A stretch of 54,961 bases of DNA. It comes from an uncultured Methanobrevibacter sp. GTDB taxonomy: Archaea; Methanobacteriota; Methanobacteria; Methanobacteriales; Methanobacteriaceae. Below the pieces are notes generated by a model. It ran no database searches. It was not told where the DNA came from and was given only the letters and a program-made list of their open reading frames with translations. A program made the translations under genes and the position numbers. The stretch covers positions 1 to 54,961 of the forward strand of contig NZ_CADAJR010000002.1 in the NCBI RefSeq assembly GCF_902788255.1. Reading direction: 5' to 3'. Numbering within the stretch: the first letter of the stretch is position 1; each line of letters starts with the position of its first letter. This document shows positions 7,764-17,187 of this stretch, in pieces.

Positions 7764-8870
7764 ATGAAAAAAATTATATTTTCAATAATTTTAATATTAT
7801 TCTTGATCGGTTCAATAAGTGCTGTTAGCTCAGCCGAAAGTACTGATGCAATGGAAAGTGATATCGATGAGACGATAGACTTATCGAATGTAAACGATGA
7901 AACGCAGTCTATTGAAAATGCAAATGTAAATAATAATGAGAATCTGTTGGGTTCCAGTTCCGATGATGGTTCTTTAGGTCAGCCAGATGGAGCACAACAG
8001 CAACATGATGATTCTCAAGATTCTGGTAATGAAAAGAATTTTGTAGTGGTAACTAAAAATTGGGAAGGAAACTATTCCGGAGATATAGAGGAAATCGAAA
8101 TTGAATTATTAAAAAAATTAAATCCTAATATTGATAATCCAAAGGTACCAGAACCTTGCCATCCTAAGGTTCCGGAACCTTGCCATCCTAAAGTGCCAGA
8201 ACCATGTCCTTCCCCAGTAGTCCCAGGACCGGCACAACAACAAACTAAACAAAAAGCCAGTCTTGATGATTCAAATATTAATCAAAACATTTTAGCAAGT
8301 GCAATTGGAGACATTGTAATCTTGCCTGATGAAAACGGTAACTTAACTTCTTATGTAGTAGTTCAAAAAGCCAAACTAACCAAAGCAAACAATTGGAAAC
8401 ATGCCTTCAAGAATCTAACCTTTGCATCAGCATATAGGGATAATGAAGGTCAATGGGTTTTATATGATGCCGGCGAATATATGGTGCGTGAATTCACTCC
8501 TGATAATACTGAGTTAATTTCATCACATTTCGTAAAATACTTTACATGTCCGGCTGACAACGGTTTAAAAGTATTTTGGAATTTGACCAATAGGGTTGTC
8601 CCGAATGAAACTACTAACGAAACCACCAATAAGACCCCGGAAACCAATCAAACAGTCAATGAAACAGATGAAGACGAATTCGAATTTGTAGAGCCTGGAT
8701 ATGGAAAAGGGCCGGGATCTCCTAAAAATGAGACTCCTTCTGAATCTAGTGAAGATTCACCAGCTCCAAGTAAAGTGAACGTAAGCAAAACCGCAACAGG
8801 AAATCCAATATTCCTAATATTGATTGCATTATTTGCTATGATTATACCAACATTACGTAAAAGGGAATAA
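7764..8870 (+). CDS. A3: Cna_B-type surface protein with Pro/Cys repeat insert
   Basis: 368 residues. Signal peptide 1-24; acidic Asn/Asp/Ser/Gln-rich segment 25-90; Cna_B-like domain about 93-280. In it, K98 lies in VTKNW, E243 in YMVREF and N276 in WNLTNR, positions expected for a Lys-Asn isopeptide bond helped by Glu. Between the first and later strands sits an insert with three PKVPEPC(H) units (126-148). A stalk of N-x-T sequons (281-300) and an acidic/Gly-Pro segment lead to the anchor TGNPIFLILIALF and a basic tail. The SD is AGGGGGATT. It is co-transcribed with B3, 23 bp downstream. The stalk DNA is very close to that of A2, suggesting recent duplication or conversion. Confidence 0.87.
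   Translation: MKKIIFSIILILFLIGSISAVSSAESTDAMESDIDETIDLSNVNDETQSIENANVNNNENLLGSSSDDGSLGQPDGAQQQHDDSQDSGNEKNFVVVTKNWEGNYSGDIEEIEIELLKKLNPNIDNPKVPEPCHPKVPEPCHPKVPEPCPSPVVPGPAQQQTKQKASLDDSNINQNILASAIGDIVILPDENGNLTSYVVVQKAKLTKANNWKHAFKNLTFASAYRDNEGQWVLYDAGEYMVREFTPDNTELISSHFVKYFTCPADNGLKVFWNLTNRVVPNETTNETTNKTPETNQTVNETDEDEFEFVEPGYGKGPGSPKNETPSESSEDSPAPSKVNVSKTATGNPIFLILIALFAMIIPTLRKRE
8139..8207 (+). repeat. three 24-bp coding repeats in A3 (PKVPEPCH)
   Basis: Units at 8139-8162, 8163-8186 and 8187-8207 (last one partial) encode PKVPEPCH, PKVPEPCH and PKVPEPC. Third-position differences show they are not a fresh slippage product. Each unit carries one Cys. Confidence 0.85.
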
Positions 8871-8893
8871 GTGCAGTTGGCAGGTGGTTAATA

Positions 8894-10729
8894 ATGTTTA
8901 AAAAAATTATTATAGTGAGTTTACTTTTACTTGCTATTTTTTCAATTAGTGCTGTTAGTGCAGCGGAAAACATATCTGACACTACCATAGAGAATCCGGA
9001 AATTAATGAAGTATTAAGTGTTGAAAATAAAATAGAAGATAATGATGTTGAAGATGAAGATTTGTCTTCTGATAATGTAGATGATGATCTTTTGTCTGAT
9101 GAGTCTAGTGAGGATAAATTAGGGGCTCATGAAGAATCTGTTCTTAAAGGTCCTTCCATTGAAAGTTATATAAGAGTTAGTGATACAGTTCATGTTGATG
9201 AATATGGTTATTCAGATACAGTACTATACATTAGTAATATATATTATTATGCGGAGGGCACTATTTCAATTGATATAGATGGTGAAAAGGTTTACTCTTC
9301 ATCAGTTTCTAGATATAAATATATTTATTCTGAACACCTTTCCAAAACACCTGGTTATGGAATGCATAATCTAACAGTTTCCTACAAGGGTTCATATTAT
9401 GACTCTTTTACAAAAACATATCAAGTTTACTTTACATACCCATTCAATGCGTATGCAGATTATTGGGATTTCTCCTACTTTCATGTAGAATTGCCAAATG
9501 CAGCTCTTAATAATACAGTCAATGTTCAAGTAAACGGAAAAAATTTGGGAAATAGGCCTTTAGATAATTATAGACGTTTTTATTTAGATTATGAGAATTA
9601 TAATTTAGGATACAACTTAATTACTGTAAGTTATGAAGATTCAATACATCCTAAAAGCTCTGTTGATATAAATTATCATGTTAATCCAATATTTGATGTT
9701 CCTTCAGGATATATTATCGATGATGAGGAAGCTGCTGTTACTGTGACCGTTCCTCGTCATGAAAATGGAATATTGGTTCTTTATAAAGTATTAAGGGAAG
9801 CTCAAGTGCCAGAAGTGCATGTAGAATCTGTAGTACCTGAAGTGCAAGTTGAATCTGAAGTGCCAGAAGTGCATATAGAACCTGATAATGTGTTAAGTTC
9901 ATATCGTGAATTCTTAACTTCAGTTCCTGTAGTAAATGGTACTGCATCCATAAAAATTCCAAAATCAGATCAATTACAATATTATGCGGCAGAATTCATT
10001 GGAAATGAGAGATTTGATGTGAATTTTAATGTTGAATTTATCTCAAATAATCCTTCAATAATTATTGATTATCCTAGTGAAGTAACTGAAGGACACAACT
10101 TTAAAATTCAAATAGAGAATATTGCTGATGAAATGTTAAACTTTAATGTTTATATTGATGGTCAAATTGCTCTTCATAGTCACTATCTTTTAGATAATAT
10201 ATCAATTTCAATTCCAAAATTAAGTGTTGGAACCCATGAAATACTAATCAGGTCAATTGATCCTTATTATGAAAATGAAAATCATGTACATTTCTATAAA
10301 AAATTCAACATTACTGTAAATGAAAAAGAAGTTGTAGATGATGTTAACTCTACTGTTGGTTCACAGGAGGATATTATAAAAAATAATGATCCTAACAAGG
10401 ATAATAATGTAGAAAAATCTAAAAAAGATAATAAACCTGTTAAAAGTAATAAAATTGTAGTGTCTCTTAAAAAAGTTAAAATTAAAAAATCAGCTAAAAA
10501 GCTTGTTATTACTGCGACTTTGAAAGTGAATGGTAAATTAGTAAAATCCAAAATTTTAACCTTTAAGTTCAACGGAAAATCCTACAAGGTTAAACTGAAT
10601 TCAAAGGGTTTGGCCAAGCTTACCATTAAAAAATCTGTTCTTAAAAAACTTAAGGTCGGTAAAAAAGTCAAGTATCAAGTTTCTTATGGTAAATATGTGG
10701 TTAAAAAAACTGCAACTGTTAGGAAATAA
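8894..10729 (+). CDS. B3: secreted adhesin-like protein with PEV repeat insert and Lys-rich C-terminus
   Basis: 611 residues, the longest B protein. Signal peptide 1-24 (ending VSAAE), acidic segment to about 90, then beta-rich repeats (YGMHNLTVSYKG, LGYNLITVSYED). A 27-residue insert (304-330) of three 9-residue units around VPEVHVES sits in a loop that is short in B1 and B2. After further beta repeats and a basic linker, the C-terminal domain has KKSAKKLVITATLKVNG and KVKYQVSYGK. There is no membrane anchor. The SD GGTGG precedes the ATG. It is translated 23 bp after A3, so the two are very likely co-expressed. Confidence 0.86.
   Translation: MFKKIIIVSLLLLAIFSISAVSAAENISDTTIENPEINEVLSVENKIEDNDVEDEDLSSDNVDDDLLSDESSEDKLGAHEESVLKGPSIESYIRVSDTVHVDEYGYSDTVLYISNIYYYAEGTISIDIDGEKVYSSSVSRYKYIYSEHLSKTPGYGMHNLTVSYKGSYYDSFTKTYQVYFTYPFNAYADYWDFSYFHVELPNAALNNTVNVQVNGKNLGNRPLDNYRRFYLDYENYNLGYNLITVSYEDSIHPKSSVDINYHVNPIFDVPSGYIIDDEEAAVTVTVPRHENGILVLYKVLREAQVPEVHVESVVPEVQVESEVPEVHIEPDNVLSSYREFLTSVPVVNGTASIKIPKSDQLQYYAAEFIGNERFDVNFNVEFISNNPSIIIDYPSEVTEGHNFKIQIENIADEMLNFNVYIDGQIALHSHYLLDNISISIPKLSVGTHEILIRSIDPYYENENHVHFYKKFNITVNEKEVVDDVNSTVGSQEDIIKNNDPNKDNNVEKSKKDNKPVKSNKIVVSLKKVKIKKSAKKLVITATLKVNGKLVKSKILTFKFNGKSYKVKLNSKGLAKLTIKKSVLKKLKVGKKVKYQVSYGKYVVKKTATVRK
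9803..9883 (+). repeat. three 27-bp coding repeats in B3 (xVPEVxVES)
   Basis: The units QVPEVHVES, VVPEVQVES and EVPEVHIEP are contiguous at 9803-9829, 9830-9856 and 9857-9883. They occupy a loop between two beta strands that are adjacent in B1 and B2. Confidence 0.85.
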
Positions 10730-10742
10730 CTGATTTAAGTAT

Positions 10743-10764
10743 TGGGAAAAATATACTTTTCCCA
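10743..10764 (+). terminator. hairpin terminator after B3
   Basis: TGGGAAAA pairs with TTTTCCCA around ATATAC and is followed by a poly-T run. It ends the surface-protein island. Confidence 0.7.
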
Positions 10765-11018
10765 TATTCTTATTTTTTTTAAATAATTTTCATCTCATTT
10801 AAATTAATATAGCTATCATAATTTTGATGCATTCACATTATCCATTATTTTAAACTACTTCTATTTGCATTAAATTTGTTTTTAAGAATCAATCCCTTCA
10901 AATTCACAACATGATGCATACTCACCAGTCAAATCATTGAAATTATCAATTCATTCAAATATTTTAAAAACGATTAAATAAATATATATTAATGATTTGA
11001 TTAAATTTGTGTGATTAA

Positions 11019-12668
11019 ATGAAAAGTGATAATGTAAAAAAAGGAATTCAAAGAGCACCTCACAGGTCTCTTTTAAGGGCTTGTGGGCTTGACGATGATG
11101 ATTTTAAAAAACCTTTCATCGGTATTGCAAACAGTTTCACAGACATCGTGCCTGGACACATTCACCTAAAGGAACTTGTTGAATTTGTCAAAGAGGGTAT
11201 CATAGCTGCCGGAGGTATACCTTTCGAGTTTGACACCATGGCTGTCTGTGACGGTATCAGTATGAACCATGAAGGTATGAAATACTCACTTCCTTCAAGG
11301 GAAATCATTGCAGCAACTGTCGAATCAATGACCAAGGGACATGCTTTCGACGGACTGGTATTGATACCAAGCTGTGACAAGGTTGTTCCTGGAATGATTA
11401 TGGGAGCTGCAAGGGTAAACGTTCCGTCAATTGTCGTTACCGGCGGACCTATGCAGTCCGGTGAATACAACGGCAAACCTGCCGATTTGATTACTGTTTT
11501 TGAAGCGGTCGGTGCATACTCTGCAGGCAAGATGACAGAAGAGGAAGTAAACGAGCTTGAAAGATGTGCATGTCCTGGTGCCGGAAGCTGTTCTGGGCTA
11601 TTTACAGCTAATACAATGGCATGCATTACCGAAACATTCGGTCTTTCACTTCCTACCTGCGCTACAACCCATGCAAGAACAGAGGAAAACAACAATATCG
11701 CATTCGAGTCAGGTAAACAGATCATAAAGCTGGTTGAAGACGACATCAAGCCGTCAGACATCCTGACCCAGGAAGCATTCAACAATGCAATTGCTGTTGA
11801 CATGGCACTTGGAGGTTCATCCAACACAGCACTCCACATTCCGGCTATTGCAAGTGAAGTTGAAGGAATCAGCGTTGATTTGGAACTCTTTGATGAGATT
11901 TCCCGTAATGTTCCTCACATCGCTTTAATCTCACCTGCCGGTGAAGACTCCATGATGGACCTGCACCTTGCGGGAGGTATTCAGGCTGTTCTTAAAACAC
12001 TTGGGGACAAGATTGACACCAATCAGCTGACAGTTACCGGAAAAACCATTGAAGAAAACCTTAAGGATGTCGAAAACAAAAACACCGATGTCATACACAC
12101 TCTTGAAAATCCTGTTCATGCCGACGGTGGAATTGCAATACTTAAGGGTAATCTTGCACCAAACGGCAGTGTTGTCAAAAAAGGTGCTGTTGCAGACCAT
12201 CTCATGCATCTTAAGGGACCTGCAAAAGTCTATAACTCTGAAGAAGATGTTACAAAGGCAATATTTGACCATGAAATCGAAGAGGGTGACATTGTTGTAA
12301 TCCGTTACGAAGGTCCTAAAGGAGGTCCGGGAATGCGTGAAATGCTAAACCCAACTTCAGCGCTTGCAGGTATGAACATCAAGGATGTTGGACTAATCAC
12401 CGACGGAAGATTCTCAGGAGGAACACGTGGACCATGCATAGGTCACGTATCACCTGAAGCAAGGGAGGACGGACCGATTGCAGCAATACAAAACGGTGAC
12501 ATCATTGAAATCGACATCGAAAACAGACTGATCAATGTCGAGCTGTCCGATGAGGAAATCGAGTCAAGACTAAAAGAGGTAAAACACCCTGAAAGTGAAG
12601 TGTCCGGCTGGCTGGCATTATATCAGAAACTGGTTCACTCAGCTGATACCGGAGCTATCTTAAGGTAG
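11019..12668 (+). CDS. ilvD: dihydroxy-acid dehydratase
   Basis: 549 residues, normal for IlvD. It dehydrates dihydroxy-isovalerate and dihydroxy-methylvalerate in valine and isoleucine synthesis, using an Fe-S cluster. Visible family motifs: the [15 protein letters not shown] start region, SCDKVVPGM, the cluster region [28 protein letters not shown], and near the end [16 protein letters not shown]. The start ATG has GTGAT 3 bp upstream and a TATA-like AATATATATT near 10980. hisD follows after 7 bp. The other ilv genes lie elsewhere in the window (27560-31373). Its base composition is less AT-rich than the adhesins before it. Confidence 0.97.
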   Translation: MKSDNVKKGIQRAPHRSLLRACGLDDDDFKKPFIGIANSFTDIVPGHIHLKELVEFVKEGIIAAGGIPFEFDTMAVCDGISMNHEGMKYSLPSREIIAATVESMTKGHAFDGLVLIPSCDKVVPGMIMGAARVNVPSIVVTGGPMQSGEYNGKPADLITVFEAVGAYSAGKMTEEEVNELERCACPGAGSCSGLFTANTMACITETFGLSLPTCATTHARTEENNNIAFESGKQIIKLVEDDIKPSDILTQEAFNNAIAVDMALGGSSNTALHIPAIASEVEGISVDLELFDEISRNVPHIALISPAGEDSMMDLHLAGGIQAVLKTLGDKIDTNQLTVTGKTIEENLKDVENKNTDVIHTLENPVHADGGIAILKGNLAPNGSVVKKGAVADHLMHLKGPAKVYNSEEDVTKAIFDHEIEEGDIVVIRYEGPKGGPGMREMLNPTSALAGMNIKDVGLITDGRFSGGTRGPCIGHVSPEAREDGPIAAIQNGDIIEIDIENRLINVELSDEEIESRLKEVKHPESEVSGWLALYQKLVHSADTGAILR

Positions 12669-12675
12669 TGCTAAT

Positions 12676-13953
12676 ATGGATATCTTAAAATACAGTGAGA
12701 TAGATTTGGCCGAGACAATAAAAAGGTCAGAGCAGGATGTCAACAACGTTTTGGGAACCGTTTCCGATATTTTGGAAAATGTTCGTGTAAACGGTGACGG
12801 GGCTATTCGCGAATATACAGAAAAATTTGACGGTGTATTGATAGAAGATTTGAAAGTGTCAAAGGATGAAATCAAAGAGGCATATGACACATTGGATGAT
12901 GATTTGCTTGCCGCTTTGAAAAATGCTGCCGATAATATCAAAAGATTTCATGAAAAGCAGATTCCATCAGACTGGAACATGGAAGTGAATCCTGGTGTTG
13001 TTGCAGGCCAAATCGTAAGGCCAATCAACTCTGCAGGATGCTACATACCTGGCGGTAGGGCTGCATATCCCTCATCAATTCTGATGACAGTAATCCCCGC
13101 AAAGATTGCAGGGGTTGAAAAGGTAGTTTGCGTAACCCCTCCTCAAAAGGACGGCAAGATTCTTGACGCTATTCTTGTTGCTGCAGACATTGCAGGTGCA
13201 GATGAGATTTACAAGGTCGGTGGAGCACAGGCCATTGCCGGACTTGCATATGGAACCGGATCCATACCTCGTGTGGAAAAGATTGTTGGTCCGGGTAATA
13301 TATTCGTTACCGCCGCAAAGAAACTTGTATATGGTCAAGTAGATATTGAGTTTCCGGCCGGCCCTTCAGAAGTGCTTATTTTAGCTGATGAAACAGCAAA
13401 CCCTGAATTTTTGGCAACAGACATTTTGGCACAGGCTGAACACGACCCCAATGCATCATGCTTTTTGGTTACCGACTGTGAAGATCTGGCGATTAAAACC
13501 GATGAGTTTGTAAAACAACTCACCGAGATTGCACCTAGACGCGAAATAATTGAGGAATCATTGTCCAAAAGTGGAAAAATCATTATCACAGACACATTCA
13601 AAGAGGCTATTCACGTTACCAACGAATATGCTCCTGAACATTTAATCATATCCACTCAGGATGATGATGAAACATTATCACACATCAACAATGCAGGTTC
13701 AATCTTTTTGGGAGCCTACTCACCTGTTGCAGCAGGAGATTATGGATCCGGTACAAACCATGTTCTTCCAACCGGTGGTGGAGCCAAAATGTATTCCGGA
13801 CTGTCCACAGAGGCATTCATCAAAAAGCCAACAGTTCAAAGGCTTACAAGGGAAGGTCTTAAGGAACTTTCAAAGACTTCAGTTCCTATTGCCGAGTATG
13901 AAGGATTCTTCGCTCATGCAAACTCATTCAAAACAAGATTAAGGGATGATTAG
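12676..13953 (+). CDS. hisD: histidinol dehydrogenase
   Basis: 425 residues, usual for HisD. It carries out the last two steps of histidine synthesis, L-histidinol to L-histidine, with NAD and zinc. Seen motifs: RPINSAGCYIPGGRAAYPSS, VGGAQAIAGLAYGT, KIVGPGNIFVTAAK, FPAGPSEVLI, LAQAEHDPNA, and NEYAPEHLII with the conserved Glu-His pair. It starts 7 bp after ilvD, and its stop codon is directly followed by the ATG of the acetyltransferase, so the three genes form an operon. hisB begins at the far end of the window and is not linked to it. Confidence 0.97.
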   Translation: MDILKYSEIDLAETIKRSEQDVNNVLGTVSDILENVRVNGDGAIREYTEKFDGVLIEDLKVSKDEIKEAYDTLDDDLLAALKNAADNIKRFHEKQIPSDWNMEVNPGVVAGQIVRPINSAGCYIPGGRAAYPSSILMTVIPAKIAGVEKVVCVTPPQKDGKILDAILVAADIAGADEIYKVGGAQAIAGLAYGTGSIPRVEKIVGPGNIFVTAAKKLVYGQVDIEFPAGPSEVLILADETANPEFLATDILAQAEHDPNASCFLVTDCEDLAIKTDEFVKQLTEIAPRREIIEESLSKSGKIIITDTFKEAIHVTNEYAPEHLIISTQDDDETLSHINNAGSIFLGAYSPVAAGDYGSGTNHVLPTGGGAKMYSGLSTEAFIKKPTVQRLTREGLKELSKTSVPIAEYEGFFAHANSFKTRLRDD

Positions 13954-14499
13954 ATGGATTTTGAAAGAGTCAATATGGATGATATAACCGAAGAGGAATT
14001 GCAGGAAGCATTCCGCATGAATGAATTGTTGTTTAAGCTCAATCACACAATGCCAATGACACCGGAATATGAGGAAGTTTTACATGAACTCTTCGGTGAC
14101 AATATCGGTGAAAACTCAACAGTTCAGGCACCGCTTGCAGGGGCCGCATTGGACAAGATGGTTATTGGAAACAATGTTTTCATCAATTCAAATTGTCTTG
14201 CTATGGCCCGTGGTGGAATAACAATCGAGGATGATGTGATGCTTGCGGCCAATGTTCAATTGCTTTCAAACAACCATGATGAGTATGACAGAAACGTTTT
14301 GCTCTGCAAACCGATTCACATTAAGAAGGGTGCCTGGATTGGTGCCGGAGCAAGCATATTGCCTGGTGTTACAATTGGGGAGTATGCCATTGTAGGTGCC
14401 GGAGCAATCGTTACCAGAGATGTTGGTGACTATGAGGTTGCTGTTGGTGTTCCTGCAAAGATAGTCAAGACACTTGATAAGGATAAGTTTAAAAAATAA
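13954..14499 (+). CDS. hexapeptide-repeat O-acetyltransferase (maltose/galactoside acetyltransferase type)
   Basis: 181 residues. The C-terminal two thirds form a left-handed beta-helix: MVIGNNVFINSNCLAM, then QLLSNNHDE with the catalytic-type His, KKGAWIGAGASILPGVTIGEYAIVGAGAIVTRDV, and the closing VGVPAKIVK. Such trimers move acetyl groups from acetyl-CoA onto sugars or small molecules. The N-terminal helix region is acidic and differs from the usual maltose acetyltransferase start. Its ATG abuts the hisD stop, so it is translated from the same mRNA. The acceptor is unknown; a link to histidine or branched-chain synthesis is not implied by the family. Confidence 0.85.
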   Translation: MDFERVNMDDITEEELQEAFRMNELLFKLNHTMPMTPEYEEVLHELFGDNIGENSTVQAPLAGAALDKMVIGNNVFINSNCLAMARGGITIEDDVMLAANVQLLSNNHDEYDRNVLLCKPIHIKKGAWIGAGASILPGVTIGEYAIVGAGAIVTRDVGDYEVAVGVPAKIVKTLDKDKFKK

Positions 14500-14628
14500 T
14501 TTTAATTTACAATCTTTTTTATTTTTTAATCCTTTTTTTGCATATCTTTATTAAATATTAAATATAATATTTTTATTATAATGAAAATTTATCATTATTA
14601 TTTATTTTTACAACCGAGGTGAATAAAT

Positions 14629-15948
14629 TTGCAAGGTTTATTAAAAGATTGGAGAAGAACAAACTATGCAAGTGAATGTACTCCTGAAATAGCAGGTGAA
14701 GACATCACTATCATGGGTTGGGTGCACGAAATCCGTGATTTCGGTGGAATCATGTTTGTAATCATTCGTGATGTAACCGGTAGAGTTCAAATAACAGCTC
14801 CAAGTAAAAAAGTAGACGAAAAAATAATGGAAGAATTAAGAGAATTCAGAAAAGAGTCCGTTGTGGCAATCAAAGGTTTAGTACAAGAAGCTGGAAAAGC
14901 ACCAAATGGTGTTGAAATCATTCCTAAAGAAATCAGAATTCTTAACTTGGCTAACCAACCTTTACCAATGGATCCAACTGAAAAAGTTAAAGCTGGAATC
15001 GATACCAGATTAGATTCAAGATTCCTGGATATCAGAAAGGAAAATGTTTCAGCAATTTTCAAAATCAAAGGTCAAATGTTCCATACCATCCGTGATTTCT
15101 TCTATGAAAACGGATTTTATGAAATCAACACTCCTAAACTTGTAGCATCCGCTACTGAAGGAGGAACAGAATTATTCCCTATCACTTACTTTGAAAAAGA
15201 AGCATTCCTCGGCCAATCTCCACAATTGTACAAACAGATGATGATGGCTTCAGGAATGGATAAGGTATTTGAAATCGGCCAAATCTTCAGGGCTGAAGAG
15301 CACGATACCTTAAGACACTTGAACGAAGCGGTTTCCATCGATGCGGAAGCTTCATTTGCTGATGATGAGGATGTAATGAAAATCCTCAACGACATGATTA
15401 TCAATGTCTTAAAGGATGTAAATGAAAACTGCGCTGACGAACTTGAAATTCTCGGCCATGAATTGGAAGTTCCAACCGGAGATTTCCCTGTAGTCACTTA
15501 CGATGAAGCGGTTGATATCGTTAACTCAAAAGACGTAAGTATGGAATGGGGAGAAGACCTGTCCCGTGAAGCTGAAAAAGCTTTAGGTGATACCATGGGA
15601 GGATTCTACTTCCTGACCAGATGGCCTTCTGAAATCAAACCGTTCTATGTAATGCCTGTTGACGGTGAAGAACAATACTCACATGCGTTCGATTTAATGT
15701 ACAACAACTTGGAGTTATCTTCAGGTGCTACTCGTGTACACCAATACGATTTACTCGTAAAACAAATCGAAGAACGTGGATTAAACCCTGCTGGATTTGG
15801 AAGCTACTTGAAAGCATTCGAATACGGTATGCCTCCTCATGCAGGTTGGGGTGTAGGTGCTGACAGATTAACCATGGTACTTACAGGTTCCGAAAACATC
15901 CGTGAATGTGTACTCTTCCCAAGAGACAGACACAGATTAACTCCATAG
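14629..15948 (+). CDS. aspS: aspartyl-tRNA synthetase (archaeal type, possibly non-discriminating Asp/Asn)
   Basis: 439 residues, the length of the short archaeal/eukaryal form without the bacterial GAD insert. It starts at TTG, chosen because GAGGTG lies just upstream and no ATG fits. The N-terminal OB-fold anticodon-binding domain includes [19 protein letters not shown]. The class II core has motif 2 ([15 protein letters not shown]) and motif 3 ([15 protein letters not shown]). The C-terminus reads [10 protein letters not shown]. It charges tRNA-Asp. Whether it also charges tRNA-Asn depends on residues I cannot judge safely. The flavoprotein gene follows after 3 bp. Confidence 0.96.
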   Translation: MQGLLKDWRRTNYASECTPEIAGEDITIMGWVHEIRDFGGIMFVIIRDVTGRVQITAPSKKVDEKIMEELREFRKESVVAIKGLVQEAGKAPNGVEIIPKEIRILNLANQPLPMDPTEKVKAGIDTRLDSRFLDIRKENVSAIFKIKGQMFHTIRDFFYENGFYEINTPKLVASATEGGTELFPITYFEKEAFLGQSPQLYKQMMMASGMDKVFEIGQIFRAEEHDTLRHLNEAVSIDAEASFADDEDVMKILNDMIINVLKDVNENCADELEILGHELEVPTGDFPVVTYDEAVDIVNSKDVSMEWGEDLSREAEKALGDTMGGFYFLTRWPSEIKPFYVMPVDGEEQYSHAFDLMYNNLELSSGATRVHQYDLLVKQIEERGLNPAGFGSYLKAFEYGMPPHAGWGVGADRLTMVLTGSENIRECVLFPRDRHRLTP

Positions 15949-15951
15949 ATT

Positions 15952-17142
15952 ATGAAACAATACGATATAGCTATTATTGGTGGAGGTCCTGCCGGCATCA
16001 TGGCAGCAATTGCGGCCAGCAGAACTTCCGACGTTATTTTATTGGAAAAGAATCCCTCTTTAGGTCGCAAGTTGTTGTTGACAGGAGGGGGAAGATGCAA
16101 TATTACCAATAACAAACCAATAAAACAGCTATTAACTTTTTTTAACAATAAAAACTTTTTGAAGCACTCCTTTTATTCATTTACAAATGAGAATCTCTTT
16201 TCTATTTTTGATTTTGACTTTGTCGAGGAGGATGACAACAGGATTTTTCCCGAAAGCGGAAGGTCCAAGGATGTCCTTGACGGGTTGACGGATAAGTTAG
16301 ATGGTGTAAGTATAAGTTATAACTTTGAAGTTAAAAGCATCAGTGAAGATTTTGTTATAAATGATAAGTTAAAAGCCGACAGGATTATCATCGCAACAGG
16401 CGGTGTGACATATCCTCAGACCGGATGCAGTCCGGACAATTACGCTTTGACAAATCAACCCATAACCGACATAAGATATGGTCTGTCTCCCTTGGTTACC
16501 CGAAAGGACCTTTCAGGAATTGCCGGTGTGGGCTTGAATGATGTTGTTATAAGTTATAAGAAAAGCAGGGTTCGAGGAGACATACTGTTTTCACATGTCG
16601 GACTTACCGGACCTGCCGTCATAAACCTGAGCAATGAAATCTCAGAAGGTATAACTTATAACTTATTGGAAGGCGAACCGGTAATTGATTTGGAAATTGC
16701 CATTGATTTATGTCCTGACCATTCAAGAGAGGATTTGATGGACAGGTTCACTAGGGATTTCCAGGATAAGGGAAAGACAATGCTTAAAAACTATCTGAAG
16801 CAATTTTTAACCAACAGTTTCATCGAATACTTTTTATCCGAAATCAATCTGGACGGCGATATTCAGCTGTCACGAATAAACAAGAAAAGCAAAAACCGCC
16901 TGATTGAAAACCTGAAGCGTTTTACATTTGAAATTGTTGACTTTAATTCAAAATTATCCAAGGTTACCATAGGCGGAATCGATCTTAAGTATATCAATCC
17001 AAAAACAATGGAGTCAACTTTAGTGCCGGGTTTATATTTTGCAGGTGAAGTTTTGGATTTGCATGGTCCAACCGGTGGATATAATCTGAAGATTGCCTTT
17101 TCGACAGGTTATCTTGCGGGTCTCGCAGCCGCTGAAAAATAA
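15952..17142 (+). CDS. HI0933/BaiN-like FAD-dependent oxidoreductase
   Basis: 396 residues. The N-terminal dinucleotide-binding motif is IIGGGPAGIMAAIAAS, followed by LEKNPSLGRKLLLTGGGRCNITN, the hallmark of the HI0933 family. Later motifs are ATGGVTYPQTGCS, the FSHVGLTGPAVINLS segment, and the C-terminal FAD contact LYFAGEVLDLHGPTGGYNL. Members are flavoproteins of poorly known role, often annotated as aminoacetone oxidase-like or BaiN. It is close behind aspS (3 bp) and probably in the same transcript. Substrate unknown. Confidence 0.9.
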   Translation: MKQYDIAIIGGGPAGIMAAIAASRTSDVILLEKNPSLGRKLLLTGGGRCNITNNKPIKQLLTFFNNKNFLKHSFYSFTNENLFSIFDFDFVEEDDNRIFPESGRSKDVLDGLTDKLDGVSISYNFEVKSISEDFVINDKLKADRIIIATGGVTYPQTGCSPDNYALTNQPITDIRYGLSPLVTRKDLSGIAGVGLNDVVISYKKSRVRGDILFSHVGLTGPAVINLSNEISEGITYNLLEGEPVIDLEIAIDLCPDHSREDLMDRFTRDFQDKGKTMLKNYLKQFLTNSFIEYFLSEINLDGDIQLSRINKKSKNRLIENLKRFTFEIVDFNSKLSKVTIGGIDLKYINPKTMESTLVPGLYFAGEVLDLHGPTGGYNLKIAFSTGYLAGLAAAEK

Positions 17143-17187
17143 TTTTCAACAAAATATTTAACATATATATAATTCAAAAATTATTGT

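Noticed and set aside
11162-11839. 225-codon open frame opposite ilvD
   Set aside because: ilvD is certain on the plus strand; the opposite frame has Ser/Ala-rich text typical of antisense of a conserved gene.
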